From Spartobacteria bacterium (GTDB taxonomy: Bacteria > Verrucomicrobiota > Verrucomicrobiia > Chthoniobacterales > UBA10450): 64,000 bases of DNA. Below are positions 53,101-62,063 of this stretch, piece by piece. The stretch lies in NCBI GenBank assembly GCA_003167555.1, contig PMSN01000009.1, positions 1 to 64,000 on the forward strand, in the 5' to 3' direction. The translations under genes and the position numbers were made by a program. The notes below the pieces were generated by a model. The model was not told the DNA's origin. It searched no databases and saw only the letters and a program-made list of their open reading frames with translations. The first letter of the stretch is position 1, and every line of letters starts with the position of its first letter.

Positions 53101-54266
53101 AAACGAAAATCTTCGGCGAGCATGACGAGGCCACCATCGCGCAGATCGATCGCTGTTTGGCGGCGGGCGGCGACCGGGCAGTGTTGTGCGCGGACGGCCA
53201 TAAAGGATACGCGCAGCCGATCGGTGGAGTCGTGGCTTACACGGACAAAATCTCACTCTCGGGCGTCGGCTTCGACATCGCTTGCGGCAACCTCGCCATC
53301 CGCACCGACGCGACGCGGTCGCAGATCGCTTCGGCCATGGACGAGATCATGAATGATGTCACTCGCGATATCTCATTCGGCGTTGGCCGGACAAGCAAAA
53401 CGCGGATCGACCACGAACTGTTTGACGATCCGACGTGGAATCTCCAGCCGCTCGGCGATTTGAAACAGAGCGCGGCCGCTCAGCTCGGGACCGTCGGCGG
53501 CGGAAATCATTACGTCGACATTTTCGCCGACGAAACGGACCGGATCTGGGTGGGCGTGCATTTCGGATCGCGCGGGCTCGGCCACAAGACGGCGACGCAT
53601 TTTCTCAAAGAGGCCGGAGGCAAAGATGGAATGGACGTTCCGCCCACAGTGGTTTCCGACTCCTCGGCGCTCGGCCAGGATTATGTCGCCGCCATGATGC
53701 TGGCGGGCCGCTATGCTTATGCTGGCCGCGAAGCTGTCGCGCGCCATGTCGTGCGCGGAATCTTGCGCGCGAACATCGTGGAAGAAGTCCACAACCATCA
53801 CAACTTCGCGTGGCAGGAGGAACATGACGGCCAGCGCTATTGGGTCGTGCGCAAAGGCGCGACGCCGGCGTTTCCCGGACAGAAAGGTTTCATCGGCGGA
53901 AGCATGGGCGATGACGCGGTCATCATTGAAGGGATCGATTCGCCTATTTCGCGCGAGGCGCTTTTTTCCACGGTGCACGGCGCGGGCCGAATCATGTCAC
54001 GGACCGCGGCGAAGGGGAAATTCGTAAAGGTGGGAGGCAAGCGGATCCGCACGGAAGGACTCGTCAGGCACGACGAGATGATGAAATGGATCGCCGAGAA
54101 AGGCGTGGTGCTGCGCGGCGGCGATCTCGACGAAGCGCCCCAAGCCTATCGCCGATTGCCGGACGTTCTGGCGGCGCACGCCGGCACCATCCGGATTTTG
54201 CATACGCTCACGCCGTTGGGCGTGGCGATGGCCGGGCGGGACATTGTCGATCCGTACAAAGACTGA
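53097..54266 (+). CDS. rtcB: RNA-splicing ligase RtcB
   Basis: The 389-residue GTP-dependent ligase joins 2',3'-cyclic-phosphate or 3'-phosphate RNA ends to 5'-OH ends. It has ADGHKGYAQPIGGVVAY, the metal-site motif SGVGFDIACGN (with Cys), GGGNHYVDIF, GSRGLGHKTATHF, VEEVHNHHNFAW and HGAGRIMSRTAAKGKF, and the C-terminal DEAPQAYRRLPDVLAAH. ATG 53097 is chosen because it overlaps the 2H gene stop; an in-frame start at 53064 lies inside that gene. No archease gene is visible nearby. Confidence 0.95.
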   Translation: MKTKIFGEHDEATIAQIDRCLAAGGDRAVLCADGHKGYAQPIGGVVAYTDKISLSGVGFDIACGNLAIRTDATRSQIASAMDEIMNDVTRDISFGVGRTSKTRIDHELFDDPTWNLQPLGDLKQSAAAQLGTVGGGNHYVDIFADETDRIWVGVHFGSRGLGHKTATHFLKEAGGKDGMDVPPTVVSDSSALGQDYVAAMMLAGRYAYAGREAVARHVVRGILRANIVEEVHNHHNFAWQEEHDGQRYWVVRKGATPAFPGQKGFIGGSMGDDAVIIEGIDSPISREALFSTVHGAGRIMSRTAAKGKFVKVGGKRIRTEGLVRHDEMMKWIAEKGVVLRGGDLDEAPQAYRRLPDVLAAHAGTIRILHTLTPLGVAMAGRDIVDPYKD

Positions 54267-54338
54267 GGAGCCATTGAGCGATTGAGTGATTCTTGGTCGC
54301 GCGTACCTTTTCAATCTCTCACTCATTCAGATCACTCA

Positions 54339-56117
54339 ATGGACCACGTCGTCGGCATCGATCTCGGCACCACCAACTCGCTCATCGGCGTGATGGAAGC
54401 GGGATTTCCGATTTTGATCGCGGATGCAAATGGCGCGCGGCTCACGCCGTCGGTCGTCAGTTTTCAAAACGACGGGGCGCCAATCGTGGGACAAGCGGCG
54501 GCGCGCATGCGCGAGGTGAAGCCGTCCGAAACAATTTATTCGATCAAGCGCTTCATCGGTCTGCGCGGTGATGAACTGCGCAAAGGCGACGCGGATGTTT
54601 CCTATACTCTCGAACGGCGGCGGGGACAGCCGGTGCGCGTGTTGGCGAACAACGAACCGCATTCTCCCGAGGAGATTTCCGCGCTGATCCTGCAGAAGCT
54701 GAAGAGCGATGCGGAAACCGCGCTTGGTCACGCGGTCTCGCGGGCGGTGATCACCGTGCCGGCATATTTCAATGATGCGCAGCGGAGCGCGACGAAGCGC
54801 GCGGGCGAGCTGGCGGGTTTCAGGGTGGAGCGCATCGTCAATGAACCGACGGCGGCCGCTCTCGCCTACGGACTCGACAAGTTGGAGGGCCGCTCGAAGA
54901 TCGCCGTCTACGATCTCGGCGGGGGCACGTTCGACATTTCCATTCTCGAATTGAACGGCGGAGTTTTCGAGGTGCTGGCGACGAACGGCAATACACGGCT
55001 CGGCGGCGACGACATAGATCGAGCGTTACTTAAGTCGATTTCGGATACGGGAAACCGGATACCGGAAAGTTTGGTGAGACTCTCGCAAGTATTGATCGAG
55101 GCGAAGCATCGGCTTTCTACGGAGGAGAAGGTTGCGATCGATGTTCCCTTCTTTGACGGCGCGAAAAGTTTGCACCTCGATCTTGCGCGAGAAGAGCTCG
55201 AGAAGGTTGCACGGCCGATCATCGAGCAGACTCGCGCCCACTGCCTGCGCTCCCTGGCCGATGCGAAGCTGACATCGGCGGATCTCGACGAAGTCATTCT
55301 CGTCGGCGGCGTTACCCGAATGCCGCTGGTGCGGAGAATCGTGGCGGAAATTTTCGGACGTGAGCCGAACACTTCGCAAAACCCCGATGAAGCGGTCGCG
55401 ATTGGCGCGACGATCCAGGCCGGGATTCTTTCGGGAGCGGTGCGCGACGTCGTGCTCCTGGATGTGACGCCGCTGTCGTTAGGCATCGAGACGTTCGGCG
55501 GATTGATGAATGTGATTATCCCGCGCAACTCGACGATCCCGATCAAGGCGGGCGAGATGTTTACCACGGCGGTCAACCAACAGAGGTCGATGTCGATCAA
55601 GGTGCTCCAGGGCGAACGCGAGATGGCGCGCGACAATTGGCCGCTGGGTCAATTTGAGATTGAATTCGAGGCCGCGCCGAAAGGAGTGGCGCGCGTCGGC
55701 GTGCAATTCGAGATCGACGCGAACGGCATTCTCCACGTGCTGGCGCGCGACACAAAAACCGGCGGGGAAAAAATCGTTGAGATCGACAGTGCCGTGGATG
55801 TTTCCGACGAAGCGGTGGAGGCAATGATCTCCGAGTCGCTTGATCACGCTTTCGACGACATGAGCGAGCGCGTCTGGACGGAAGCGAAAGTGAAAGCGGA
55901 AGAGATGCTCAACGCGGTGGAGGCGGCTTTCGCGCAAGTGGGCGATTCGGTCGACGCGCGGGAAAAGGAAATGATTCAGCAGGCGGCCACGCGAGTGCGG
56001 GAAGCCTTGGGCACGAACGACACGAGAGGACTGCAAGCCGCCAATGCCGCACTCGATGAGGCCACGCAAGGACTCGCTGCTGCTCTCGTGGAAAAAGCAA
56101 TGCAGGCCGCGCGCTAA
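54339..56117 (+). CDS. dnaK: Hsp70 family chaperone (DnaK/HscA-like)
   Basis: From ATG 54339 the protein has 592 residues. The ATPase domain has GIDLGTTNSLIGV, FNDAQRSATKRAGELAGF, NEPTAAALAYG and VYDLGGGTFDIS. The substrate-binding domain contains DVTPLSLGIETFGGLM and TTAVNQQRSMSIKVLQGERE. The C-terminus is helical and lacks an EEVD-like tail and the Gly/Ala-rich linker of main DnaK proteins, so it is probably a secondary Hsp70, perhaps HscA-like. No dnaJ, grpE or isc genes are close. It starts 72 nt after rtcB. Confidence 0.93.
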   Translation: MDHVVGIDLGTTNSLIGVMEAGFPILIADANGARLTPSVVSFQNDGAPIVGQAAARMREVKPSETIYSIKRFIGLRGDELRKGDADVSYTLERRRGQPVRVLANNEPHSPEEISALILQKLKSDAETALGHAVSRAVITVPAYFNDAQRSATKRAGELAGFRVERIVNEPTAAALAYGLDKLEGRSKIAVYDLGGGTFDISILELNGGVFEVLATNGNTRLGGDDIDRALLKSISDTGNRIPESLVRLSQVLIEAKHRLSTEEKVAIDVPFFDGAKSLHLDLAREELEKVARPIIEQTRAHCLRSLADAKLTSADLDEVILVGGVTRMPLVRRIVAEIFGREPNTSQNPDEAVAIGATIQAGILSGAVRDVVLLDVTPLSLGIETFGGLMNVIIPRNSTIPIKAGEMFTTAVNQQRSMSIKVLQGEREMARDNWPLGQFEIEFEAAPKGVARVGVQFEIDANGILHVLARDTKTGGEKIVEIDSAVDVSDEAVEAMISESLDHAFDDMSERVWTEAKVKAEEMLNAVEAAFAQVGDSVDAREKEMIQQAATRVREALGTNDTRGLQAANAALDEATQGLAAALVEKAMQAAR

Positions 56118-56118
56118 A

Positions 56119-57948
56119 CTATCGGGGCGTGGGCTTGGGCGTTGGCGAAGGTGATGGGATGACAGTGGGAGTGGGCGAAGGCATGGGCGGATTTGCTTTC
56201 GCGATCGCTTCGTCGAGCAGCTTTTTTTCTTCGGGAAAAATCGGACTGGCTTGCGCAGCGGCGATGTATTCCTGCGCGGCCGCCACCTGATTTTCGTCGA
56301 GAAGAAGAACAGCGGCATAAACGGCGGCATGAGGATCGTGGACGCCTTCGGAGGGCAATTTTTTCATGATCTCGATTCCTTCGGCGGTGCGACCCAGGCC
56401 GTAGAGCGAAAAAGCATAAGTCATGGCGGCGTTCACATCGTCCGGCGCGCGATCGTACGCTTCTTTCGCCACGCGATGGCCTTCGGCGGGATTCTGGTCG
56501 ACGAGAAGAGCGAGGCGCGCGTAGTTCGCGGCAGTGCCGGGCTCGTTAGGCGAGGTCTCATGCAACCGCTGCGCGATGCGATAGAGATTCGGCAGATCGT
56601 TGCTCGCGCGATAAATGCGGAAGAGCGCATCGAGCGCCTCGCGGCGCAACGGCGCGCTCTTGGAAAGACGCAACCAAAGTTGCTCGGCTTCAATGGAGAA
56701 ATTCCATTTCGTCGCGAGTCGGGCCAGATGAATTTCGCGGTCGGGCCGATCGCTCGCGGCCCGCTCCGCCGAATGCCAGAGCGAATCGAATTCGGTTTCC
56801 GCGGAGGACTGGCGCGCTTGCTTCGAGGCGTAGGCCTGATAGGCGAGGCGAAGAAATTCCGACTCGCCCCACGAGCCGCTGCGAGTCCAGCGTTTCAAGC
56901 GCGACCAGTTTTTCGCTTCGGCAAACGCGTCCGCGATCGCGATGGCCGCGGGAGGATTCGTCGTCACCTCCGAGGGAAGTTTCTCCATCCACTTGAGCAC
57001 TTCCGCGCCGAGGCCGTTCTTATTCAACCAATCCATCAGAAGCGCGAGATCGAGAGTATTGCGCGCGGCAACGGGCTTCACTTTTTCGAGGAGCGCGGAA
57101 AATTTCCGCTGGTCGAGCTTCCGATAAAATTCGAGGCAAAGAAGGTAATCCGAGAAGGTGACCTCCTGGCTCATTTGCAGGTCTTGCGCGAGCGTGTCGG
57201 CGCGCTCGAGCTCGTTGCGCTGCACCGCATCGGACAGAAGAGCGCGGAGCGAGCCGGCGCGAAAGGCGGCCACTTTACTGAGCCGCTCCAACACTTTGCG
57301 CGATTCTTCATTCTTTTCCGGCGCGGACGATCGGATGCGCAGGACGGCGAGATTAAATTGGTAGAGATCGTTGCCGGGCTCCTTGTTCAGGGCCGCGGCA
57401 AAATGTTCTTCGACCTCGGCATCGTTTCCCTGCGCGCGCGCGAGCCAGCCGGCAACGACGTGATAAGCAGCCCGATCGCGGTCCTCGGGCCTAACATTGG
57501 CGAGCGCTTTGCGCGCAGTATCGATCTGCTCGAAACGGAGCGCGGCCGAGGCGAGGTTAAGCTGGCTGTCGAGATTGTGCGGTTGCAAGCGCGCAATCTG
57601 CGCGCGCCAGGCCACCGTCTCCGGGCGGTTCTGTTTCTCACTCGCTTCCGCCAGAATGTGGTAGGCGGCCAACGAATCGTGATGAATCCGCAGAACGTCG
57701 CGCGCGGCCAGGGTGGCGCCGTTGAAGTCATCTTTTTGCAGCATCGTCGAGGCGCGTTTCAGGAGACGCGATTCACGCCAGCCGCTGTAGGCTCGCGGTC
57801 CATAGGTAAGGAAAAAAAGGCCCACGGCAAAGCCAAGGAGCAGCGCGACCACACCGATCGCGACGCGACTGGGCGTGAGAGTCGTGCGGGTGCCGCTCGA
57901 CGATTTCACACGCCGTCTGCGTCGGTCTCGTCGAATGTGTTCTGACAT
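56119..57948 (-). CDS. Membrane-anchored TPR protein
   Basis: The 609-residue protein has a very basic N-terminus (MSEHIRRDRRRRRVKSSSGT), one transmembrane helix (VAIGVVALLLGFAVGLFFLTYG, about 28-49), and then TPR repeats over most of its length (e.g. AATLAARDVLRIHHDSLAAYHILAEASEKQ, EPGTAANYARLALLVDQNPAEGHRVA). The C-terminus is Pro/Thr/Ser-rich (PSPTPTVIPSPSPTPKPTPR). TPR domains mediate protein-protein contacts. It resembles the truncated protein at 63295. Its stop is 1 nt from the convergent dnaK stop. No biochemical role is visible. Confidence 0.85.
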   Translation of the reverse strand: MSEHIRRDRRRRRVKSSSGTRTTLTPSRVAIGVVALLLGFAVGLFFLTYGPRAYSGWRESRLLKRASTMLQKDDFNGATLAARDVLRIHHDSLAAYHILAEASEKQNRPETVAWRAQIARLQPHNLDSQLNLASAALRFEQIDTARKALANVRPEDRDRAAYHVVAGWLARAQGNDAEVEEHFAAALNKEPGNDLYQFNLAVLRIRSSAPEKNEESRKVLERLSKVAAFRAGSLRALLSDAVQRNELERADTLAQDLQMSQEVTFSDYLLCLEFYRKLDQRKFSALLEKVKPVAARNTLDLALLMDWLNKNGLGAEVLKWMEKLPSEVTTNPPAAIAIADAFAEAKNWSRLKRWTRSGSWGESEFLRLAYQAYASKQARQSSAETEFDSLWHSAERAASDRPDREIHLARLATKWNFSIEAEQLWLRLSKSAPLRREALDALFRIYRASNDLPNLYRIAQRLHETSPNEPGTAANYARLALLVDQNPAEGHRVAKEAYDRAPDDVNAAMTYAFSLYGLGRTAEGIEIMKKLPSEGVHDPHAAVYAAVLLLDENQVAAAQEYIAAAQASPIFPEEKKLLDEAIAKANPPMPSPTPTVIPSPSPTPKPTPR

Positions 57949-58020
57949 CGGCGATTTTCTATCCCTGCGGGAAGCGCGAATGCAACTGGTGAGCGGAAGT
58001 GCCCAGCGGGACGAGCGCCG

Positions 58021-59421
58021 CTAAGCTTGGGCCGCGCTTTCCGTTCGTTTCACCACCGGCACATCGTCGACGCCATCGGCCACTTTCTCGCGGAGACGGC
58101 GGCCCCAAACGTAGCGGGCGAGAAGCACCCTCAGCGTGGCGGTCAGCGGCACGGCCAGGATCGGCCCGAGCAATCCCCCGATGAGAAGGCCCCAGACGAA
58201 AATGGAAACGATGACCGTCATCGGATGCAGACCGACGGAATTGCCGACGATGCGCGGCGCGATGAAAATTGCCTCGATATTCTGCACGAGGAGAAAGACC
58301 CCCGTGACGATGAGCGGATGTGTCCAGTCTCCCCATTGCGCGGCGGCGATCAAGACCGCCGGAATCAAACAAACGACAATGCCGATGTACGGAATCATCG
58401 TCAGGATGATAACGAGGAGGCCGATGAGCGGCGCAAAATTAAGGCCGACCGCGAAGAGTGCACTGCCGATGAGGAGACCATCGATGAGACAGACGAGAAG
58501 CTGGCCGCGAAAATAAGCGATGATGTAGCTGTTGATCTGCGCGAGCACCGCAGCGATTTCGTCTTTCAAGGGCGAATTGCGCAGCGGAAGATATTCGCGC
58601 CACCGCTTCTCGATCGCCGGGCTTTCCTTGAGCAGGAAAAACAAATAGATCGGCACCATGATCAGACTGAGCAGAAATCCGGTGACGCCGAGAAAGCCGC
58701 CGATGCTTTGCTTCAAGAGGGACCAGATTTTTTCGCTGAGATAGGGCAGTTGCCGCTCAAGATTGGGCAATTGTTTTTGGACCCATTCCTGGATGCGCTG
58801 GCGATCGGCCGAGGTGAGTGTCTCCGGCGCGGCCGAGATCGATTCAGTGGCGGAAGATAATGGAGGAGCCGCCGGAGAAATTACTTTATTCGCGACGGAG
58901 CTGGAGGCGGGAGTCGATGTCGGGCGCGCTGCGGGAGTGGGCGACGCGAGGAGCCAGTTGATGAATCCGGATGCCGGCGACGCGCCTTTTTTTCCGCTCG
59001 TACTTCCAAAGGCCTGATCGTAGCGGAAGATCAGATCCACCAACCGATCGCGCGCCTTCAAGGTGTATTGCGGCAGTTCCCGCGTGACGTTGGCGGCTTG
59101 CATGGATACGACGGGCGCCAGCCATGTGATCAATACGCCGAAGGAGAGAAAGGCGATCGCGAAGAGCGCCCAGACGGCCTTCGCCCGGCTCAATCCGTGT
59201 TTGGTCATCTTCGTGACGACCGGATCGAGGAGGTAGGCCAGGATGACCGCGATCGCCACCGGAATCAGAATCGGCTGAATGAAGCCGATAAGATTGGCGG
59301 CGATCCACACGAGCGAGCAAGCGATCGTGATCAGCATCACCACGAAAAAGGCCGAGAGGGCCAGCCACATCATCTTGCTCTGCCAGAGCGTGGGATATTC
59401 TTTTAATTCCATGGGGCGCAA
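58021..59421 (-). CDS. AI-2E family transporter (UPF0118)
   Basis: The 466-residue membrane protein has about eight helices and the family-typical segments VAIAVILAYLLDPVVTKM, LSLIMVPIYLFFLLKESPAI, AYFRGQLLVCLIDGLLIGSALFAVGL and LLVIILTMIPYIGIVVCLIPAVL. A loop rich in Ala/Pro/Ser/Thr (about 145-200) is longer than usual. Members include autoinducer-2 exporters and Na+/H+ antiporters, so the substrate is open. It is not in an obvious operon (72 nt from the TPR gene at 56119; both minus). Confidence 0.9.
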   Translation of the reverse strand: MRPMELKEYPTLWQSKMMWLALSAFFVVMLITIACSLVWIAANLIGFIQPILIPVAIAVILAYLLDPVVTKMTKHGLSRAKAVWALFAIAFLSFGVLITWLAPVVSMQAANVTRELPQYTLKARDRLVDLIFRYDQAFGSTSGKKGASPASGFINWLLASPTPAARPTSTPASSSVANKVISPAAPPLSSATESISAAPETLTSADRQRIQEWVQKQLPNLERQLPYLSEKIWSLLKQSIGGFLGVTGFLLSLIMVPIYLFFLLKESPAIEKRWREYLPLRNSPLKDEIAAVLAQINSYIIAYFRGQLLVCLIDGLLIGSALFAVGLNFAPLIGLLVIILTMIPYIGIVVCLIPAVLIAAAQWGDWTHPLIVTGVFLLVQNIEAIFIAPRIVGNSVGLHPMTVIVSIFVWGLLIGGLLGPILAVPLTATLRVLLARYVWGRRLREKVADGVDDVPVVKRTESAAQA

Positions 59422-59461
59422 ATATTCGCTCGCTCAGCCTGCGGCGAGCCGCGGGGCGAGG

Positions 59462-61300
59462 TTACCGGTTAATATTCGAGGGCGGTCCTTTACTAATCGT
59501 GGTCTTGGTACTCTCTATTTTTTCCGCGAGCAATTTGTTCTCCGGATTCAAAGTCATCGCTTTCTGCCAGTAATCGAGCGCCTGCGGCATGCGGTTCAAT
59601 TTCGAATAAGTATCGCCAATGTGCTCGAGCACAACCGGATCGTCCCGGGTAAGATTTTGGGCGGCGCGCAATAATTCCTTTAACGCATCTTCGTATTTGC
59701 CTTTGCGATAATGGACCCAGCCGAGGCTGTCGAGATACGCGCCATTATTCGGATCGAGCTGGAGCGCGCGGCCGATCATCTCTTCGGCTTCGTCGAGGTG
59801 CATGTTGTGCTCGGCCCACATGAATCCAACGTAGTTATAAGCCTCGGCCGCGTTGCCGGGATCGAGCGAGATCGATTTTCGAAAAAGATCGGCCGCCTTG
59901 TCATAGAGTCCGGCCTGGTCCGCGGCGGCGCCGTAATCGAAATAAAAACGCGCGTTGAGAACTTCTTCATTTTCGGCCTGGGCTTCGTTGAGCGCCTCTT
60001 CAAAGGTGGTCAAGGCCTGTTGCGCATGTTTCGCTTCCCGCAAGGCGATGGCGAGAAAGTAAGTGAATTCCGGGACATTGGGAAAACGCTGGCGCGCTTC
60101 TCCCAGAATCTTAACGGCGCGCTCGCTCTCCCGGAGAGGGCCAATGAGCAATTCCGCCAGGCGAAGATAGGTATTCGCGTGATTGGAATCGATGAGCAAA
60201 CATTGCTCATATCTTCCCGCGGCCTTGGCGAATTCCGCCTTGGCCGCTTCCGGCTGGTTCGCGCGTTCGAGGGCGCGCGCGCCCTCATCGAGGAGCTGAG
60301 CGAGCAAATCGTACGGCTGATATTTCTCCGGATGCTGCAGGATGATTTCCTGCAACATCTCGATCGCTTTCGGGCGCTGATTCGTGATCACGAATCCGGC
60401 GGCCAGCTTCTCGCGCGCGTTCGAATCCTGCGGTTGCAGCTCCAGGACTTTGAGGTAAAGCGGAATCGCTTCCTGGATCTGCTGGGAGGCGGCGTAGTAA
60501 TCGGCCACGTCTTTTAGAATCGCCGGATCATCCGCGGCATTCTGGACGGCTTTTTGAAAAAACCCGTTCACCCGCTTCAGCTCGTCCGGGTTGGGTTCGG
60601 CCTGTGATTTAAAAACAATGGAGGCGTAGAGTTTGCCCAGGCGAATCCAGAAAGAAGGCTCATCGCTTTTGACTTTGGCCGCGCGATCCAGCGCCAACAG
60701 CGCTTTTTGCGGTTCGCCCGCGACCGCTTCAATTTCATACAGACGCTGATAAGCGTCGAAGTTTTGTGGATCGAGCGCGATGGCCTGGTTTACGTACTTC
60801 AAGGCCTGGTCCGTCTTCTTTAGATATTTTGCGTAAATGAACGACAGCTGAAGGTAAGGCCCGGGCTCTCGTGGCTTCGCCTTGATGGCGTCCTTTAAGA
60901 CATCGATCGCTCGCGGAAAATCCTCCTGGCGGCTGAGCAACGCCGCCACCCGCAAAGCCAGTTCGGCCACGCCCGGGTCGACGTTCAGGACTTTCTCGTA
61001 CGCGGCGAGCGCGTTGTCCATGTCGGCATTTTCTTCCAGCCGCGTCCCTTCGACGAAGTCCGCGAGCGCATCGGCTTTTCGCGCATTTTCAGGTTCGAGG
61101 GCGAGGTCTTTGGCCGGCGTGAGAATGAAGGAATCATCCTGCGGCGGGATCTTTTTTATCGGCGTCTGCACGAACACATTGCCGGGAGCAGGCTCGACCG
61201 CCGGCGGACGCGCCGTCGCCGACTGGTGCGAAACGAGAAAAAAAATGAGGAGAAGAAGACCGCGTAGAGATGCCTGGCTCCAGTTCTTCCCGGATATCAT
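59462..61300 (-). CDS. Secreted TPR-repeat protein
   Basis: The 612-residue protein has a signal peptide (SLRGLLLLIFFLVSHQSATA, about 12-31) and at least ten TPR repeats. Clear ones are FVEGTRLEENADMDNALAAYEK, LYEIEAVAGEPQKALLALDRA, and the C-terminal GWVHYRKGKYEDALKELLRAAQ and GDTYSKLNRMPQALDYWQKA. It is like PEP-CTERM/exosortase-associated or outer-membrane TPR proteins that organise envelope complexes. No other evidence narrows its role. It starts 83 nt upstream of nothing on the same strand and precedes the AI-2E gene by 40 nt. Confidence 0.85.
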   Translation of the reverse strand: MISGKNWSQASLRGLLLLIFFLVSHQSATARPPAVEPAPGNVFVQTPIKKIPPQDDSFILTPAKDLALEPENARKADALADFVEGTRLEENADMDNALAAYEKVLNVDPGVAELALRVAALLSRQEDFPRAIDVLKDAIKAKPREPGPYLQLSFIYAKYLKKTDQALKYVNQAIALDPQNFDAYQRLYEIEAVAGEPQKALLALDRAAKVKSDEPSFWIRLGKLYASIVFKSQAEPNPDELKRVNGFFQKAVQNAADDPAILKDVADYYAASQQIQEAIPLYLKVLELQPQDSNAREKLAAGFVITNQRPKAIEMLQEIILQHPEKYQPYDLLAQLLDEGARALERANQPEAAKAEFAKAAGRYEQCLLIDSNHANTYLRLAELLIGPLRESERAVKILGEARQRFPNVPEFTYFLAIALREAKHAQQALTTFEEALNEAQAENEEVLNARFYFDYGAAADQAGLYDKAADLFRKSISLDPGNAAEAYNYVGFMWAEHNMHLDEAEEMIGRALQLDPNNGAYLDSLGWVHYRKGKYEDALKELLRAAQNLTRDDPVVLEHIGDTYSKLNRMPQALDYWQKAMTLNPENKLLAEKIESTKTTISKGPPSNINR

Positions 61301-61383
61301 TTCCGCGTAAGTCTAGCGGCGTGAGGGCCGACGTGCAAACGGGCCGCGACGCCTAACGACCAATGAAACACGAGCGCCCCGGA

Positions 61384-61488
61384 TTACGATTTGTAACGGA
61401 GACGCTTCTTGTGGCGGTTCTCCTTCATGCGCTTGCGGCGCTTGTGTTTGGAGATCTTCGCTTTCCGGCGTTTCTTCAGGGAGCCCAT
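61384..61488 (-). CDS. bS22/AURKAIP1-COX24-like ribosomal mini-protein
   Basis: The 34-codon frame encodes MGSLKKRRKAKISKHKRRKR followed by a second basic stretch ending RLRYKS. Half of the residues are Lys or Arg. This is the length, start (MGS) and basic layout of the bacterial AURKAIP1/COX24-domain proteins (bS22/mS38 group), which bind the small ribosomal subunit. It starts at ATG 61488, ends at 61384, and lies 77 nt downstream of the peroxiredoxin gene. A ribosomal role is inferred from the family; I am fairly sure of coding status. Confidence 0.7.
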   Translation of the reverse strand: MGSLKKRRKAKISKHKRRKRMKENRHKKRLRYKS

Positions 61489-61565
61489 AAATGTTTTGTC
61501 AGCATGCCGGTTTCCCGGAGCGCAATGCAAGCATCGGTTGCGCCGGTTCGCAACCGACTTCTTTT

Positions 61566-62063
61566 TCAGGAAGCAGCGTCGCGCAAAGCGGCTTGCAAAA
61601 TCTTGACGTGCTCTTCCGGTTTTACCTTGCGGAAAATCGCGGCAATGCGCCCGTCGCCATCGATGATGAAGGTGCTGCGCTCCACGCCCATATATTTTTT
61701 CCCATACATGCTTTTCTCCACCCAAACGCCGTAAGCATTGACAATTTTCTTGTCGGGATCGGTCAGAAGGGGAAAGGGCAATTGATATTTCTTGATAAAC
61801 TTTTCGTGGCTGGCCGCCGCATCGACGCTCACGCCGAAGAGTTTCGCCCGCGAGCTCAATTCGCTCCAGGCATCGCGCACTCCGCACGCCTGGACGGTGC
61901 ATCCCGGCGTGTCGTCTTTCGGATAAAAATAAAGAACGACCGGCGCTCCGCGAAAATCAGCGAGGCGGACTTCCTGGCCAGAGCCGAACTCTCCGCCGAC
62001 GGCGACCGCGCCAAATGCCGGCGCTCGGTCACCGATTCCTAAAGTGGCAGCATCATTTTTCAT
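61566..62063 (-). CDS. BCP-type thiol peroxidase (peroxiredoxin)
   Basis: From ATG 62063 the product has 165 residues. It has VVLYFYPKDDTPGCTVQACGVRD with the peroxidatic Cys in TPGC and a second Cys five residues later, as in bacterioferritin comigratory proteins. It also shows FPLLTDPDKKIVNAYGVW and STFIIDGDGRI. It reduces H2O2 and organic peroxides with thioredoxin-type donors. ATG 62063 overlaps the stop of the NicO-like gene (ATGA), so the two are cotranslated; the frame upstream of this ATG lies inside that gene and is not used. Confidence 0.93.
   Translation of the reverse strand: MKNDAATLGIGDRAPAFGAVAVGGEFGSGQEVRLADFRGAPVVLYFYPKDDTPGCTVQACGVRDAWSELSSRAKLFGVSVDAAASHEKFIKKYQLPFPLLTDPDKKIVNAYGVWVEKSMYGKKYMGVERSTFIIDGDGRIAAIFRKVKPEEHVKILQAALRDAAS

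Noticed and set aside
56251-57945. 564-codon plus-strand frame across the TPR gene
   Set aside because: Antisense shadow of the TPR gene; composition is typical of GC-skewed opposite-strand reading.
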